From Toxoplasma gondii ME49 (lineage: Eukaryota > Apicomplexa > Conoidasida > Eucoccidiorida > Sarcocystidae): a DNA stretch of 64,000 nucleotides. The stretch's first letter is position 1. The number at the start of each line of letters is the position of its first letter. Of the stretch, positions 48,567-60,031 are shown piece by piece. The position numbers and the translations under genes are program-made. The stretch spans positions 4,375,529 to 4,439,528 of the forward strand of contig NC_031480.1 in the NCBI RefSeq assembly GCF_000006565.2. The letters run 5' to 3'. The notes under the pieces are model-generated. The model was not told the origin of the DNA. It searched no databases and worked only from the letters and a program-made list of their open reading frames with translations.

Positions 48567-51500
48567 TCAGACGATTTCTAGCCAGAGACGACTGTGGAGA
48601 AGGAGAAGCCGCCCTACAGTGCAGGCGTCGCGTTGTGGGTCTTCGTCTTCGTCGAAATCGACAAAGAGACTTTGAAGAATGGCTTCCTTTTCTTTCTCGT
48701 CCAGTGTGTGCGTTTCAACTGCCTCCTTCTCCGTCGTCTCTTCATCCCCGTTCTTTTTTCGTTCTTCGTTCTCTTTTTCCTCCTGTTCTTCTTCTCGGGG
48801 ATCTCTGATCTCTCTCCGAACGTCTGCGGCGCGTGTCTGAGTGTCCGCACTGGCGTCGGACGCTTCTTCGCGTCGCTCGGCGAGCAGCGCTTCGTCTTCG
48901 TCTGTTCCCGACACTCCAGGACTCTGATCGGAGAGTGCGTGGAGGCCGCCAGGGCTCATTTCCAGCGCTCTGTCCTCGGCGCTGCTTCTCTCGCACCTCT
49001 CTCCTGCTGCCGTGATTTGTCCGGCTCTGTCTGGGCCAACATCCTCTGCCGTCGCTTCGTCGTCAGAGTCCACCGCAATCTCGATAGCTCGCTTTTCCTT
49101 CCGTTCTGCGTCTGCTCCTTCTACCGGGCTCTGGTGTTGCAGCAGGCCTTCTGTCGTGCACCTCTCCCCGGAAGCGGAGGACGAGACGTCCACGCTCTGA
49201 AGAGCCTCTGCTTCACTGTCCTCGTCGGCGAAAAACAGAGAGCACCTTGAGCGACTCCCTTCTTCCCCTAGCAATAAAGCGAAGGCCAGCACGAGACGCA
49301 GCGGACCCACAGAAAACGCGGACAGAGTCTCTTTCGCTCTCCTCACCCGAACGATCTGCGGCTCCACAGACACCCCGCGCATCTGTAGACAAGCTGCGAG
49401 AAATCGGTGCTCCTTCAGATGTCATCTCACATACATCTGTACATCTGTGTCTACGAAATCACGGCAACACAGAAAACTCGGCAGTTCTGTATAGACACCA
49501 GCACCTGTCTATTGTTTTAGAGGTGAAAGTATGGATCAAGTCTATATTAGCGTATGTCTCCATGCATATGGATATATGTATATATATATATATATATATA
49601 TGCTTAGCAGTGTCCACTGGGTTCTGGCAAGAGAAGAGAATACCACTGTTAGTGCCACAGGAAAGTCCGTTTTCTCACCGGTGTTTCTCCACCTTTCTCG
49701 TCGTTTTTTTCGGAGAACGACGTGAGCGACGCAGGTGGCGAGTCTTGCAGGTTTATCTGTTGTCTCGAAAACGTCTTTCACTCCGGAAGCGTGCAAGCAG
49801 AGGGGTGAAGAATTCTCTCCCTCAGGTTGCGTTTCTGTCTGCGTCTCGGAGATTCGAGTCCCCTTTTCTCCTTCCTTGCAACAGTCCACTGCCGGAGCTT
49901 TTACACCCTCTTTCACCTCAACCGACTTTGTCGCGTTCGAGTTCTCTTCTTCTTTGGAAAGCAGCAGTTGCCAATCAATCTCGCGTTCTTCCTCTTCGCC
50001 TTCTCGCTTGACAAGAGAAACCTCGTGACTCTGTCGGAAGTACAGACGATGCTGCGCGCCGTCTAGGTCTTCAACTGCACGCGCCTCCCAGTAGAATAAG
50101 TGAACGCGGCCTGCATTGCAGAATGCGTTCGCGGAAAATCAAGAACAAAAAGGGGAATGATTTTCAATTCGCGAAGCGTAGTCTTGATACTCCTCTCCAC
50201 AGGCACCCAAGAACAGCATGCGAGAGCAAAAACACCAAGGAACTTCCCAACCAAAGGAAAGAGAGGCAGAGGCAAAAGATACTCAGAGAAAAAAGTGTAA
50301 AGGCGGATCTTCACAACGAGCGATGAACCACAATCTGGCGTTCTTCAATAAACATGTTTCGCAAAATCCGTCAACACATCAACACAAGGCTCCAGAAACG
50401 CCTGCATTTTTGTAGACGCGAGTGTATTCACCTTTTATTCACCCATATATTTATGTAAATATATGCATATATATGTAGGAGATAGAATGATACAAATATG
50501 TAAATATAATATGTAGACACTTGTTCGTATATATATATATATATATATATTTGTGAGCAATCATGTGGTAAGAGGCATTTGGAATTCATAGTTTTTCTCA
50601 CGAAGAATTCTGACTGGCACCTATGTGGATCGGTTTCTTTTAGTTGTTTTCGCTTTCAGGAATGACGACAGGAAAGTGTACCAGGATGTGCGTCCTGTGG
50701 ATTTTACGCCTGGCAGACAGTCGCAGAAATTCCACGTGGAACAGTTTTGAGAGTCAGGGGCAGTGAAGAAGCAGGGTGAGTCATCAGTGAGGAATCCCTT
50801 CGTTTTTCCTTTACGTGATGGTCTCTACAGCGAAACAGGACTTGGATGAGGAAAGCAAAGACCGTCAAGGTGTGAACGAGGCGTCCACCGCGTGTCGGCT
50901 GCCTACGAAGTTTTTCCGTAGAAGTGGAAGAAGGTTTTTCTTGGGAAGTCGGCGCGCTTTCGCATGCCCGTCGAGCGTGGAAACAAACGTAAAGCTGGGG
51001 CGAGCGTGCAGAGAGAAAGCAGCAAAGAAAATCACTTCAGCTGAGGTTGAGCTTCAAACACCCGAATTGCTTTTGGGATCACAAGTCTTGGCTCGAAACC
51101 AAGTCGGGAGGTCGGCGAGTCTTCTGATGTGTTTTCGTCTGATTTTTCGACTGTTTTGCGTGCTGCCATTCACACGCAACAGATATCTTACAAGGTCGTG
51201 TTTGCTTTCTATCGTCTTTCATACCTCGCTACTGGATTCGTTCGACGCTTAGACGAAAACGCGCGCCTATGACTCTCGGCAGAATCGACAGTTTGGAGGT
51301 CGACAACCTCTTCACGATGCCTTTGGCTACTTTCACATCACTAGAAATGAAAAAACACGACTGAAGACCTGCGGCAGTCGCGACCTTCGTGATGCGGGCG
51401 ACCAGCTCTGAGGAGAGTGAAGCCCAATGCGGTTTTTTTGTGTCTCATAACTGGAGTCCTGTTCAGCAACTTGGGTGCTCTGGTCTCTCTGGGTGTATTC

Positions 51501-53511
51501 CATGTGATTTTATAGCAGTTCTATGTCGCGGAGCATCTGAACAAAGACACGGTTTGCTCATCATTTGACAGCTGCCACAGACAGGGTCAGCCTGCGACCT
51601 TCCTGTCCTGCATGGCGGCTTGCCGGAAGGTGTCAGACACAGGGGCGAAGCGACGCTTGCGAGCAAGGAAAGTGAGAGAGCAAGGCGTCAGACTGTTGTG
51701 TGCTGCAGACTTTCGTGACGTGCATGCGCTTGCGAAGGGACGCAAAAGAAACGACGATGTTTGGCTCTGTCTCCCGCACCGCATCCCTTCTGCCCCAGAG
51801 GCACTTCAGCTCGAAAAGAAAGCTGAGGACTGACACATCGTCAAGACTTGGGAACCTCGAACTCGAGATAAAGACTGAGTTCTTTCTAGGACTCCGCTTT
51901 TGTGTGGCTTCGGTCTGCGTTTGTGGAGCAAGGCTAGATGGTGGACGCAAAGAAGAAAACTCACTTTTCGAGAGTCTGTCACTTCGACTTTGCTGGTCCT
52001 GTGCGCGTAAGGCATGAATCCGGGAGGGAGACGAAACCGCAGAAGCAGGTTTTGCCTCGCTTCAACGACCTCAGGGTCCTCCAGTTTCTGCTTCTCGCAG
52101 TCGTGCGTTTCCTCGATTCGTTCCTGCTCTGCAGAATTCGCGTTCACCTCTTGCGCCTTGTTCCTACTGGGTGAACCGGGGAGACCCAGTGTTTTCTCAT
52201 TTTCTTCTCGGTCTTCCTCAGAAGGAGCAACAAACACATGCCCACAGTCGACGAACGAGATTCGCTCGGATTCGCCTTCGTCAGCGCGTTCTTCTGCCTC
52301 GCGACTCTCCGCCCCAATGAGAAGTGGACTTCTGATCTCGAGTTTCTCCAGAGAAACTGCATGCGTCTGTTCTTGTGGGAAGCCCGATGCTCCCTCTGAG
52401 GTGAGAACCGTCTCCTCCAGATCGGGGCATCCCTCAGCGTCGAGGAGACACTCTGCGTCTTCGACGTTGTGCTGTTCTTCAGAGTCTGAGGGAGAACGTG
52501 CAGAGTCCCTTCGAGCAATCCGGCAAAACTCAGGCTCTACCACCTCCAAAAATTCACCGTCAGTCTTCCTCCTCTCTTCTTCAGATGTAGTTCCCGTCTC
52601 TTCACTGCACACATGGTTTGTCTCTTCTTCGCAGGCGTTTGCTCCGGTCTCTCTCGTCTCGAAGTCGCTGAGCCTCTCTCTGTCTGAACTCTTCTCACAC
52701 AAGAGGGCCGTCTCCGCTCCGCGCTGGCCTCCAGGAAAAGCTGCCGAGGAAAGTTCGTCGCCATCGAAAGCGCGATTGCATGCATCAGACGCACGTTCAG
52801 ATTCCAGAGACCCACACCTCTTCTGCGCGGCTTCGCAGCCTCCCCATCCTTCCTTTTCTCGACAGTGCTGAGGCTTCGGGGAGGAAGACGAAAGAAGAGC
52901 TTCTTCTTCGTTTGCGTTTTCTCTCGGAGTGTCTAAAGTCTGATCAACCGCGTGCTTGTCTTCGCCGTCAAGACATCCTCCCGCGTCGGGACTTTCTGTT
53001 GAAGCACCGCAAAGGGCACCTCCACCCTGAATGCGTTCCTGGTTCTTCCCAGGCTTTGTCTTTTCCTCGGCCCAAAACAAGGACTGTGCGTTTTCACGAT
53101 GTTCGCTCTCCACAGGGGCGCCGGCCTCTCCAGAGGACTCTGTCTTTTCGCCTTTGCTTTCCCGATTGTTTTTTGCGAAAACCGGGAGGAACGCAGACTT
53201 CCAAACTGGCAAAACAAGGTGCAGGTGATGCTTTTCGCGGAAGAACTGAGCCCGACCTTTGGAGACATCAACTGCGTGCGGCAGAGGCACAACATGCTGA
53301 AAAAAAACAAAGCACAGGCGCGGTGAAGTGGAGAGAAAATCCCAACAAGCTCGACCGCTGCGGTCTCTATACGGAAAAAAGAAAACGTCCTTCGAGCCTT
53401 TTGCGATGGACGTGTGGCAATGCCCGTGTTGGAACATGCTGAAACGACACCATACACGCGTCTCCATCCTTGTTTCTCCCCAATGTACACTTAGATATGT
53501 AGATAACTAAT

Positions 53512-53545
<34 letters not shown>

Positions 53546-56500
53546 GAACATATACGAAAACGTGTTGGGTTTCGGACTGAACGCGGGAGGAAACTGCCGT
53601 GTTTCTTCCAGAGTTTATAACGAAAACGCTTTTTGCCTAGCATTATGGTTGTGAAATTTTCATACACTTCTGCTGATGACGGTTCAAGTATATCCGAGCC
53701 ATCATCGATATAAATAGGCCTGCTTGTTAATCGGTATACAGTTTCACAACAGAACAGAGTCCGGCTTTGCCAGTTTTCCAACTTCCATTAGGGAGTTTAT
53801 TTTACATTCGATCTTGCATAGAGACAGCCGCGGTACGTCCTTGATCGACGTGAAGACTCGCGTTCTAACCGTAAACTCTAGACAGCGGTTTGGGCGAGAC
53901 ACTGTTGATGAACAGAGCAAGGAGAACGGCCAGTATTGGGGAAGGACTAGAAAGGGAGAAGCACGGGAAGGTCGGCTCTTGGAGGAAAGCGTCACTGCAT
54001 CTGAGGGGAAGCTGAGGAGAGGAGAGATCGGCAAGAGAAGATCAAGAACGATAGAGAGAGTTTGAAACAAACGTCGAAATGTGGCGGAGCAAGACAGAGA
54101 AGGGAACGATGTTCGGGGTCTTGAAAGCGAGAATCGCGGTCTTACAACGGCAGATGGGTCGCTTTTCTGACCAACGGTCAAGGTCTTATTATCGTCGGAA
54201 ATAGAAACGTCGATGTCTGAGCTTGAAGTCTGAAGGACATTCACACGAAAGCAGAGACGAGGACCCCTGAGACACAAAGATCTTTGTTCTAGGCATCGAT
54301 GCTCTTCAAGAAGCAAAACATTTCGTGTATCTTCCTGCCACACCACGAGCTTTGCCGACACTCTCCGGGAATATGCGGCTACACAGAAACGCAGGAATCA
54401 ACACGTACACGCGCAAATATACGTCTACATGGATATAGTGTAACATGCTGATTCATGCCCCAATACGTAAATTCCATTCATCTAGATATATAAAGACATA
54501 ACTATATATATATATATATTTACCTTCATGTCGCTAGATGGATACAGTTAAACGCGTTTGTTCATGTGACATTTGTAACTGGTATAGTCACACATGAATG
54601 CATCGATGTATATACACGCGACTCTACTTGATGTTCTGCGAACGCAAATGCGTTCGTATACAGAGCAGCTCGGCAACAGTACTTATAATGAAGCGACGTC
54701 GATTTGGGCGATTCGCCCTCTCCACCGGCGGCACTCTGTTTGCATGCATTTCAACATGTACCCTGTGTGGCGATTTCGAACTGCACTTACCACAGTAGAG
54801 CCTAGGTGTATCTCCACGCGGAGGTTCTCCGGAACGGCTTTTTCCATGGGAAGCTGGATTCAGGAAAGAGAAAAATAGGCAAATGTTGTGGCCTTTGTTT
54901 TTTCTTCAACATCGAAAGTCCACACACCAGGGTGGCAGACGCCCACTAAAAAGAAAAGCTTTCTCTGGAGAGTATTGTGCTCTACGAGTTCGACTGCTAG
55001 TCTAGGTCTCGAAGGTCTCGGTTTATCGGATCCCAGTTCTGTTGTGTTTTCCATGACCAACATGTTAACTGCATTGAATATAGTGGTATTCATCATGTAC
55101 TCGTGAAATCAACATTCATGTAGAAGGAAAAAGTAATGTGCGTGCGCGTCATATGCGTCTTCTGTTTCCGCTTCAGTTTTTCTTGGAGGTGGAACTTTGC
55201 ATGCGATTCAAAACGTTGACCTTCTCGAAGGTGTACCAGCGTTTCTTATAGAGTCTGCATAACGACAGAGTTGACTTATCCTTCTTCAGTAAAACTGGAT
55301 ACAGACACTCGGCAAACGGAGATTGAACGAGGGGCTGTATTACAAGAATGGACTGTTTCCAACAAGACAAAAGCGAAGACGACTCGCTCGAGTCGTACCG
55401 TTGAGTTCTGTCCGAAGAGTTCCGACAAGTCGACCTTTCCTTGGTGGATAATTCGAAACTCGCCCGGCTGTAAGTCTGTCGTTCTCCGACGGTTTAAGTC
55501 TCTTTCGTCTTGAAGAAATTCTCCATCTTTGTCGACTTTCTGGGCTCCTTGACCATCTAACGCCTCACGTCCAGACGCCTCCGACACTGCCGCTGAACTC
55601 TCTGGAGCGGCGCTTTCATTCCGCCGCCCTTGGGCTCTGATTCGACTCTTTGCTTTCGCTTGTTTCGTGAGCTTCTTCAGATCTTTCCGCGTTAGAACTG
55701 ATAACATGAGTTCCACCCGACAAAGCAACTGACAGTTTAGAACGTTCTAGACTCCTGCGAAACCAAAAACACGCTTTTTCTCCCGATGCGAGATGGCATG
55801 AGGTTTCACGAGGGCGAACGCTGTAGAATCGGAACCACATAGAAGCCACGTATCAATGTAACAAAGATAATCGGGGGAGTGTCGGATCCTCCTTGTAAGC
55901 CGTTGAATCCAAGAGAGTGCAAAAGAACATCCACTTAGTCGTAGCAAAGAACACAAGAAATCCGTGAAACTCGCACTCAACGTCGCCGATGCGAACATCG
56001 GCTCTTCAAGTATGAGGTAGTCGGAACGCAGACGAAAACAGGAAACTCGGGAAGTCTGAGCAGCGTTTGTAGGTGTTAGATGCTTTTTATTCAAGTGACT
56101 TAAACCGACATTCTCACTTTTACATTATCACAAAATTTAACACAGACAACTCTGCCGCTGCTGCAGCTTGAGAGAACGAGTTTTTCCAGTCGAAGCACGC
56201 GGGTCATCTGCAGCCTTCTTAGCATAACGGTTCCGTAGCCACCGACGCTACTAAGTATACGAACGGCATGATCTTGAGCTAGTGGCGCGGGTCTTTACAC
56301 TGTCGTAGTACCACCCATCTTACATTCTCCGCTGAGCTGATCTTTTGTCACTACCAACCGGCTTCCGTTTTGTGAGTGGAGAAGTGCGAAGATATCAGTT
56401 TTTTCTCAACAGGGGAAGCATATTCTCTGGGCTCTACAAGCCACTGGCGGGTATGTTCCGACTCTCAAAAAAGGCGTCTCGCGTCGACTTACCTTCTTCA

Positions 56501-59500
56501 CCTGCGCCGTCACTCTGCTTCTGTAGTCTCCTGCTTTCCAGCTCTTTCTCTCGCTGATCCCAGAACTTCTCTTTGTTCTTGATGAGGTCCTCTCGAATCG
56601 ACATCAACCCAGGCAAGTCGCCCTTGCACTTCATCTTCGGAAGAACCTGGAAGTCTAGAAAAGCGAAACACGAGACGCTAGCCAAGTCCAGCCATGTGGA
56701 ATGCCACTAGCGATCCGACACTCAAGCCCCATGCACATTACGGTAGCTCCAGCTGTGCAGTTTTCCAACCAGGTGAACTAAAGGTAACGAAAGTAGGGAA
56801 AAGTGTGAAATGACAGAAGGCTAATGGGGTGCTGAAGTTCAGCGGCTTCGGAAACACCCACTGAGACACATTATGACATTTAAAAGAAGGGCAGAGAAAG
56901 CCAAGAACACGCCAGAGTTCTGATCTCAGTGATGCCGCGAGAAGGGATTTCATGCATGCCCACAAAAGCACGGCAAGCACATGCGCCTCTGCATTACAGT
57001 GGTGTAAAACACACCGCACCAGGCAATGCCCATCTCTATTTCAAAAAAGGGATAGGTGACACATGGTGAGCGTTCAGCGCCAAATGCATCCACAATTCAT
57101 CTAAGACTCGAAAGCGATTCGTCTACTATACGCGAGGTCAACAATTTCAGAGGCGTGGAGTCTTGGAAAGTGATGCCTCTATGACGTCTGTGTGAGCATT
57201 CAAACGGCTTTTCTCTCCTGTATCTCGTCGAGGAAGCGAGGGTAGCTCGCTCTGTTGCATGGCAACACACGATTCACATGCAGCGGTTTACCGGGATGAA
57301 TTCGCTCGCGTCCTTTCAGGTAGCATGTGTTGACTTTTTCGGTGCAGCTTTCAATAAGAACCCGCAGAAGCGTCGGCTGTCCTGCGATCAGAGAGATCGC
57401 ACGTTGTCAGCATGTGCCAGACCGAGGAAGAAAAACAATGATGAAGAGTCGCTGCAGACTCTCGTCGCTTCTGCAAATAGACAGACGGCTGTCTCTATTG
57501 GTACGGCTTGAACTGCTTACAACATGCATGGAAAAAGGAAGAGACCGGAACAGCATGTGCCTACGGAAACGTGGCTCATCTGTCGTTCTCAAACCCTGTG
57601 TACAACGGGTGTCTTGAGGGGACGCTGTGACACGAAAATATATTTTCCGCTTTCCGTCTCCTAGCTCTCACCCGATCTGAAACTTACTGTGGCATTGTCC
57701 AAAGGTATTGGTGCTAACGCAGACGTCAAACGTGAGACATGCGCTGCCGTCTGCCCACAGGAAATCAAACAGTTTTCCGCAGAACCCAATAGACGTCTGT
57801 CTGGTTTCGAACCCGGTAGGGCTGATGTACCTTCGCACCCGGTTACACGGCAGTACCCCAGAGTTAAGTGCGTGCATACCGCAAAAACCTACGAACTTAA
57901 CGTTCAAACCAAGGAACAGACTTCCGCACGCTGTTGCTGGTACGTGAGAGCAATGCCTGCTGAGACGTTAAATGCCCGTGCAGAAGGAGCTCCGTAATCC
58001 GTCTTCCGCCTCAAGATAATTCGTGGCTGCTATTTACACGGATAAAGAAATGAGGCACCCAGACGCAGCAACAAGCACCACTTCAATGGATGAGGTAGCG
58101 CACCTTTATTGCTCTGGAGACCCCTTCTTCTCACACGACACTTACGCTTGTCTTTGTCGGGGCGCGGGGCGCCAATGCTGTACGGGAGATCCACCGCAGA
58201 TCCGCCGTCACGTGGCTCGACTGTGAAGTCTTGAATCCATGGCGAATGGCAGACGTTAATGAAGCACTTTTGGTAAACACCGTTTGGGTAGACCACATCG
58301 CTCTTGACGCAACAACCTGAGATGCAGAACTCAGACTGGAGACTGTTTGCGAGAACCGAACCACAATCGTGCTCTTGCTCCGATACGAAAGGTTTCGCTT
58401 CTGTCTCTGTCCCCTGCTGGTACACACAGCTACGGAGAGCCGAGTGCAAATTACCCCGCGGCTACATCAACCTAGAAGTGAAGAAGTACGACTGAAGCGT
58501 ACTTTCGAGACTGTACTGAATGTGCTGCCGCATGCCCGTCAGAACAGGGTGTTAAAAACTGGAACGGTGGTTGGCCACAGAGGACGGCAGTGACACGCGT
58601 AGGCCAAGAGCAGCAAATGCTGGAGCAGTCTATACTGTTAGATGCATCTGCAGGACTCGTAGACAATTATAGGTGTCTCTTCCTGTGACTAGGTCAGGTC
58701 ACCGAATTGTTTCCGGGAGACGACTGTGGTTGTCAGCACAGACTTACCGATTTCTGGCCTCAGCAGTACGCATCCCTTTGGCATATCTCCCTGCTCCTCC
58801 AGTTGAAGAATGTAGTCCTCTTGTTCCTGTAAGGAATGCGCAGGACACTCCGGTACACTGTCCCTGAAAAACTTTTTCGCTTCAACGGAAATCTGACGCT
58901 TTTAGCTGTTTTGAGCGACTCAGTGCGGCGGTGTTTTACTGCCACCATAAAGAATTTGGTATCCAAAAGAGGTAAGAAGCATTGCGCTGGAATGCCATAA
59001 CATCATATCCTTCTTAGATAGCTCAGGTCAGGTGTTGCGACTACCGGTTCTGTCGCCCGCGAAGGAGGGTTGGAGGGCTGGTTTGCTCTTGTAGCGATCG
59101 AACAGAGTTCTGGACCTCAGACTCAGAATTAACCGTACGCTTCACCGAGTCACACTGTAAGGTGGAGGATACGTCCTAGGGACGGCTCCGCAACAGGATC
59201 TACGCTAAGCCAAGTTACCTTTTTATGTTTGGGATCTGAAATTTCATCTACGTAGTTGTGTAGGAGTCCTCGGAAATCTCTAGATCGCATTGCCTTGCTC
59301 AGCTTCTCCAGTTCCTGCCACCAGATGTAGTTGCACCCACGTCACCAATCAAAGAAGATGCTTTCTTTGTCGTACTGCCACAACACTTTTCACTGACAGT
59401 TGGTGTTTCGCAGTGCATGGTACTAACACTGAAGATGCGTATGCCTGTCACCACCGTGGCGGAATGAGTAGCATTCTGTTGCAGACCATCAATGAAGCTC

Positions 59501-60031
59501 AGACGCTAAATAAGCAGAGATACGAACTTAGACGCCGAGAAATGGTCTGGCACCTCGTCTACAACTGAACATACGTGTCGCCCTGTGGTTGTTGACGGAT
59601 ACGAGAGGGAAGTGAAGTGACTACAAACGGAAACTCAGGGCGATATACTTCGTTTTCATTCGTCAATTGAAAAGGTGTCTTGGCACTTCACCTAGGGCCC
59701 CTCTTCTTCCAGGATACCGGCTAATTCATGTTTTTACGGTAGGGAAAGAAGTGACCGAATGCTGATCTAGTGTGCAGGTGCTCAGGGTCTGCAGCGGCCA
59801 CCGAACTTGAATTTCTCAACTGGAGTTTCTGGACACAATATTTTCACATGCCTCGTTGTTGACTTTCAGCATGCGGTCCAAACACAAATATTTCCAATCT
59901 CGAGGAGAGGGTGGTATTTTTGCGAACCGGACAGACTGTAGGTGGATGTCCTTTTGGCTGCACCTTTTTCGTATACTTGCCTCACAAGTAATGCCAGGGT
60001 CGTTTTTATTGGGTGCCTTTGAGGTATCCAT
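48567..60031 (-). CDS. PIH1-domain protein, Kintoun/DNAAF2-like
   Basis: Thirteen exons in transcript order: 60031-59981, 59314-59219, 58826-58748, 58316-58146, 57750-57688, 57381-57292, 56654-56493, 55697-55399, 54853-54791, 54349-54146, 53296-51965, 50084-49679 and 49267-48567. They give about 1,238 residues, phases closed. Residues 18-205 are a PIH1 domain. Its marks are LSKAMRSRDFRGLLHNYVDE then ISDP, YQKCFINVCHSP, DLPYSIGAPRPDKDK and KMKCKG. A CS/p23-like part follows (LRVEIHL near 348; VVPLPHAVDV and LHLVLPV near 430-457). Residues about 460-840 are an acidic Glu/Ser-rich insert coded by one long exon. The C-terminal region resumes with HRLYFRQSHEVSLV near 881-894 and ends acidic (FVDFDEDEDPQRD). 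Kintoun and other PIH1 proteins work with HSP90/HSP70 or R2TP to fold axonemal dynein heavy chains in the cytoplasm. R2TP/snoRNP assembly (the 'PIH1/Nop17' label) is the alternative role. The start of exon 54349 is uncertain (54378 is the other choice) and intron 1 needs a GC donor. Confidence 0.83.
49571..49602. repeat. (TA)n microsatellite in the last PIH1 intron
   Basis: About 12 TA units after a short GTA run lie in the intron 49268-49678 of the PIH1-domain gene. Confidence 0.85.
50085..51964. other. Long PIH1 intron (1.9 kb) with no gene seen
   Basis: This is the intron between the long acidic exon (51965-53296) and the next one (49679-50084). The donor is AAA/GTGAGT; the acceptor follows a pyrimidine-rich CTTATTCTACTGGGAG. 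It holds TA repeats (50527-50551). It also has a 145-codon plus frame (50815-51252) that lacks splice signals, homology and convincing composition. I treat it as noncoding. Confidence 0.5.
50527..50551. repeat. (TA)n microsatellite
   Basis: About 12 TA units lie in the 1.9-kb intron of the PIH1-domain gene, with more degenerate TA/TATG sequence from 50445 onward. Confidence 0.85.
53508..53545. repeat. (TA)n microsatellite
   Basis: An interrupted TA array (one TAAATA break) lies in the PIH1 intron 53297-54145. Confidence 0.85.

Noticed and set aside
32961..50551. Regularly spaced simple repeats as a CRISPR-like array
   Set aside because: The repeats are dinucleotide runs at irregular places without unique spacers; the genome is eukaryotic.
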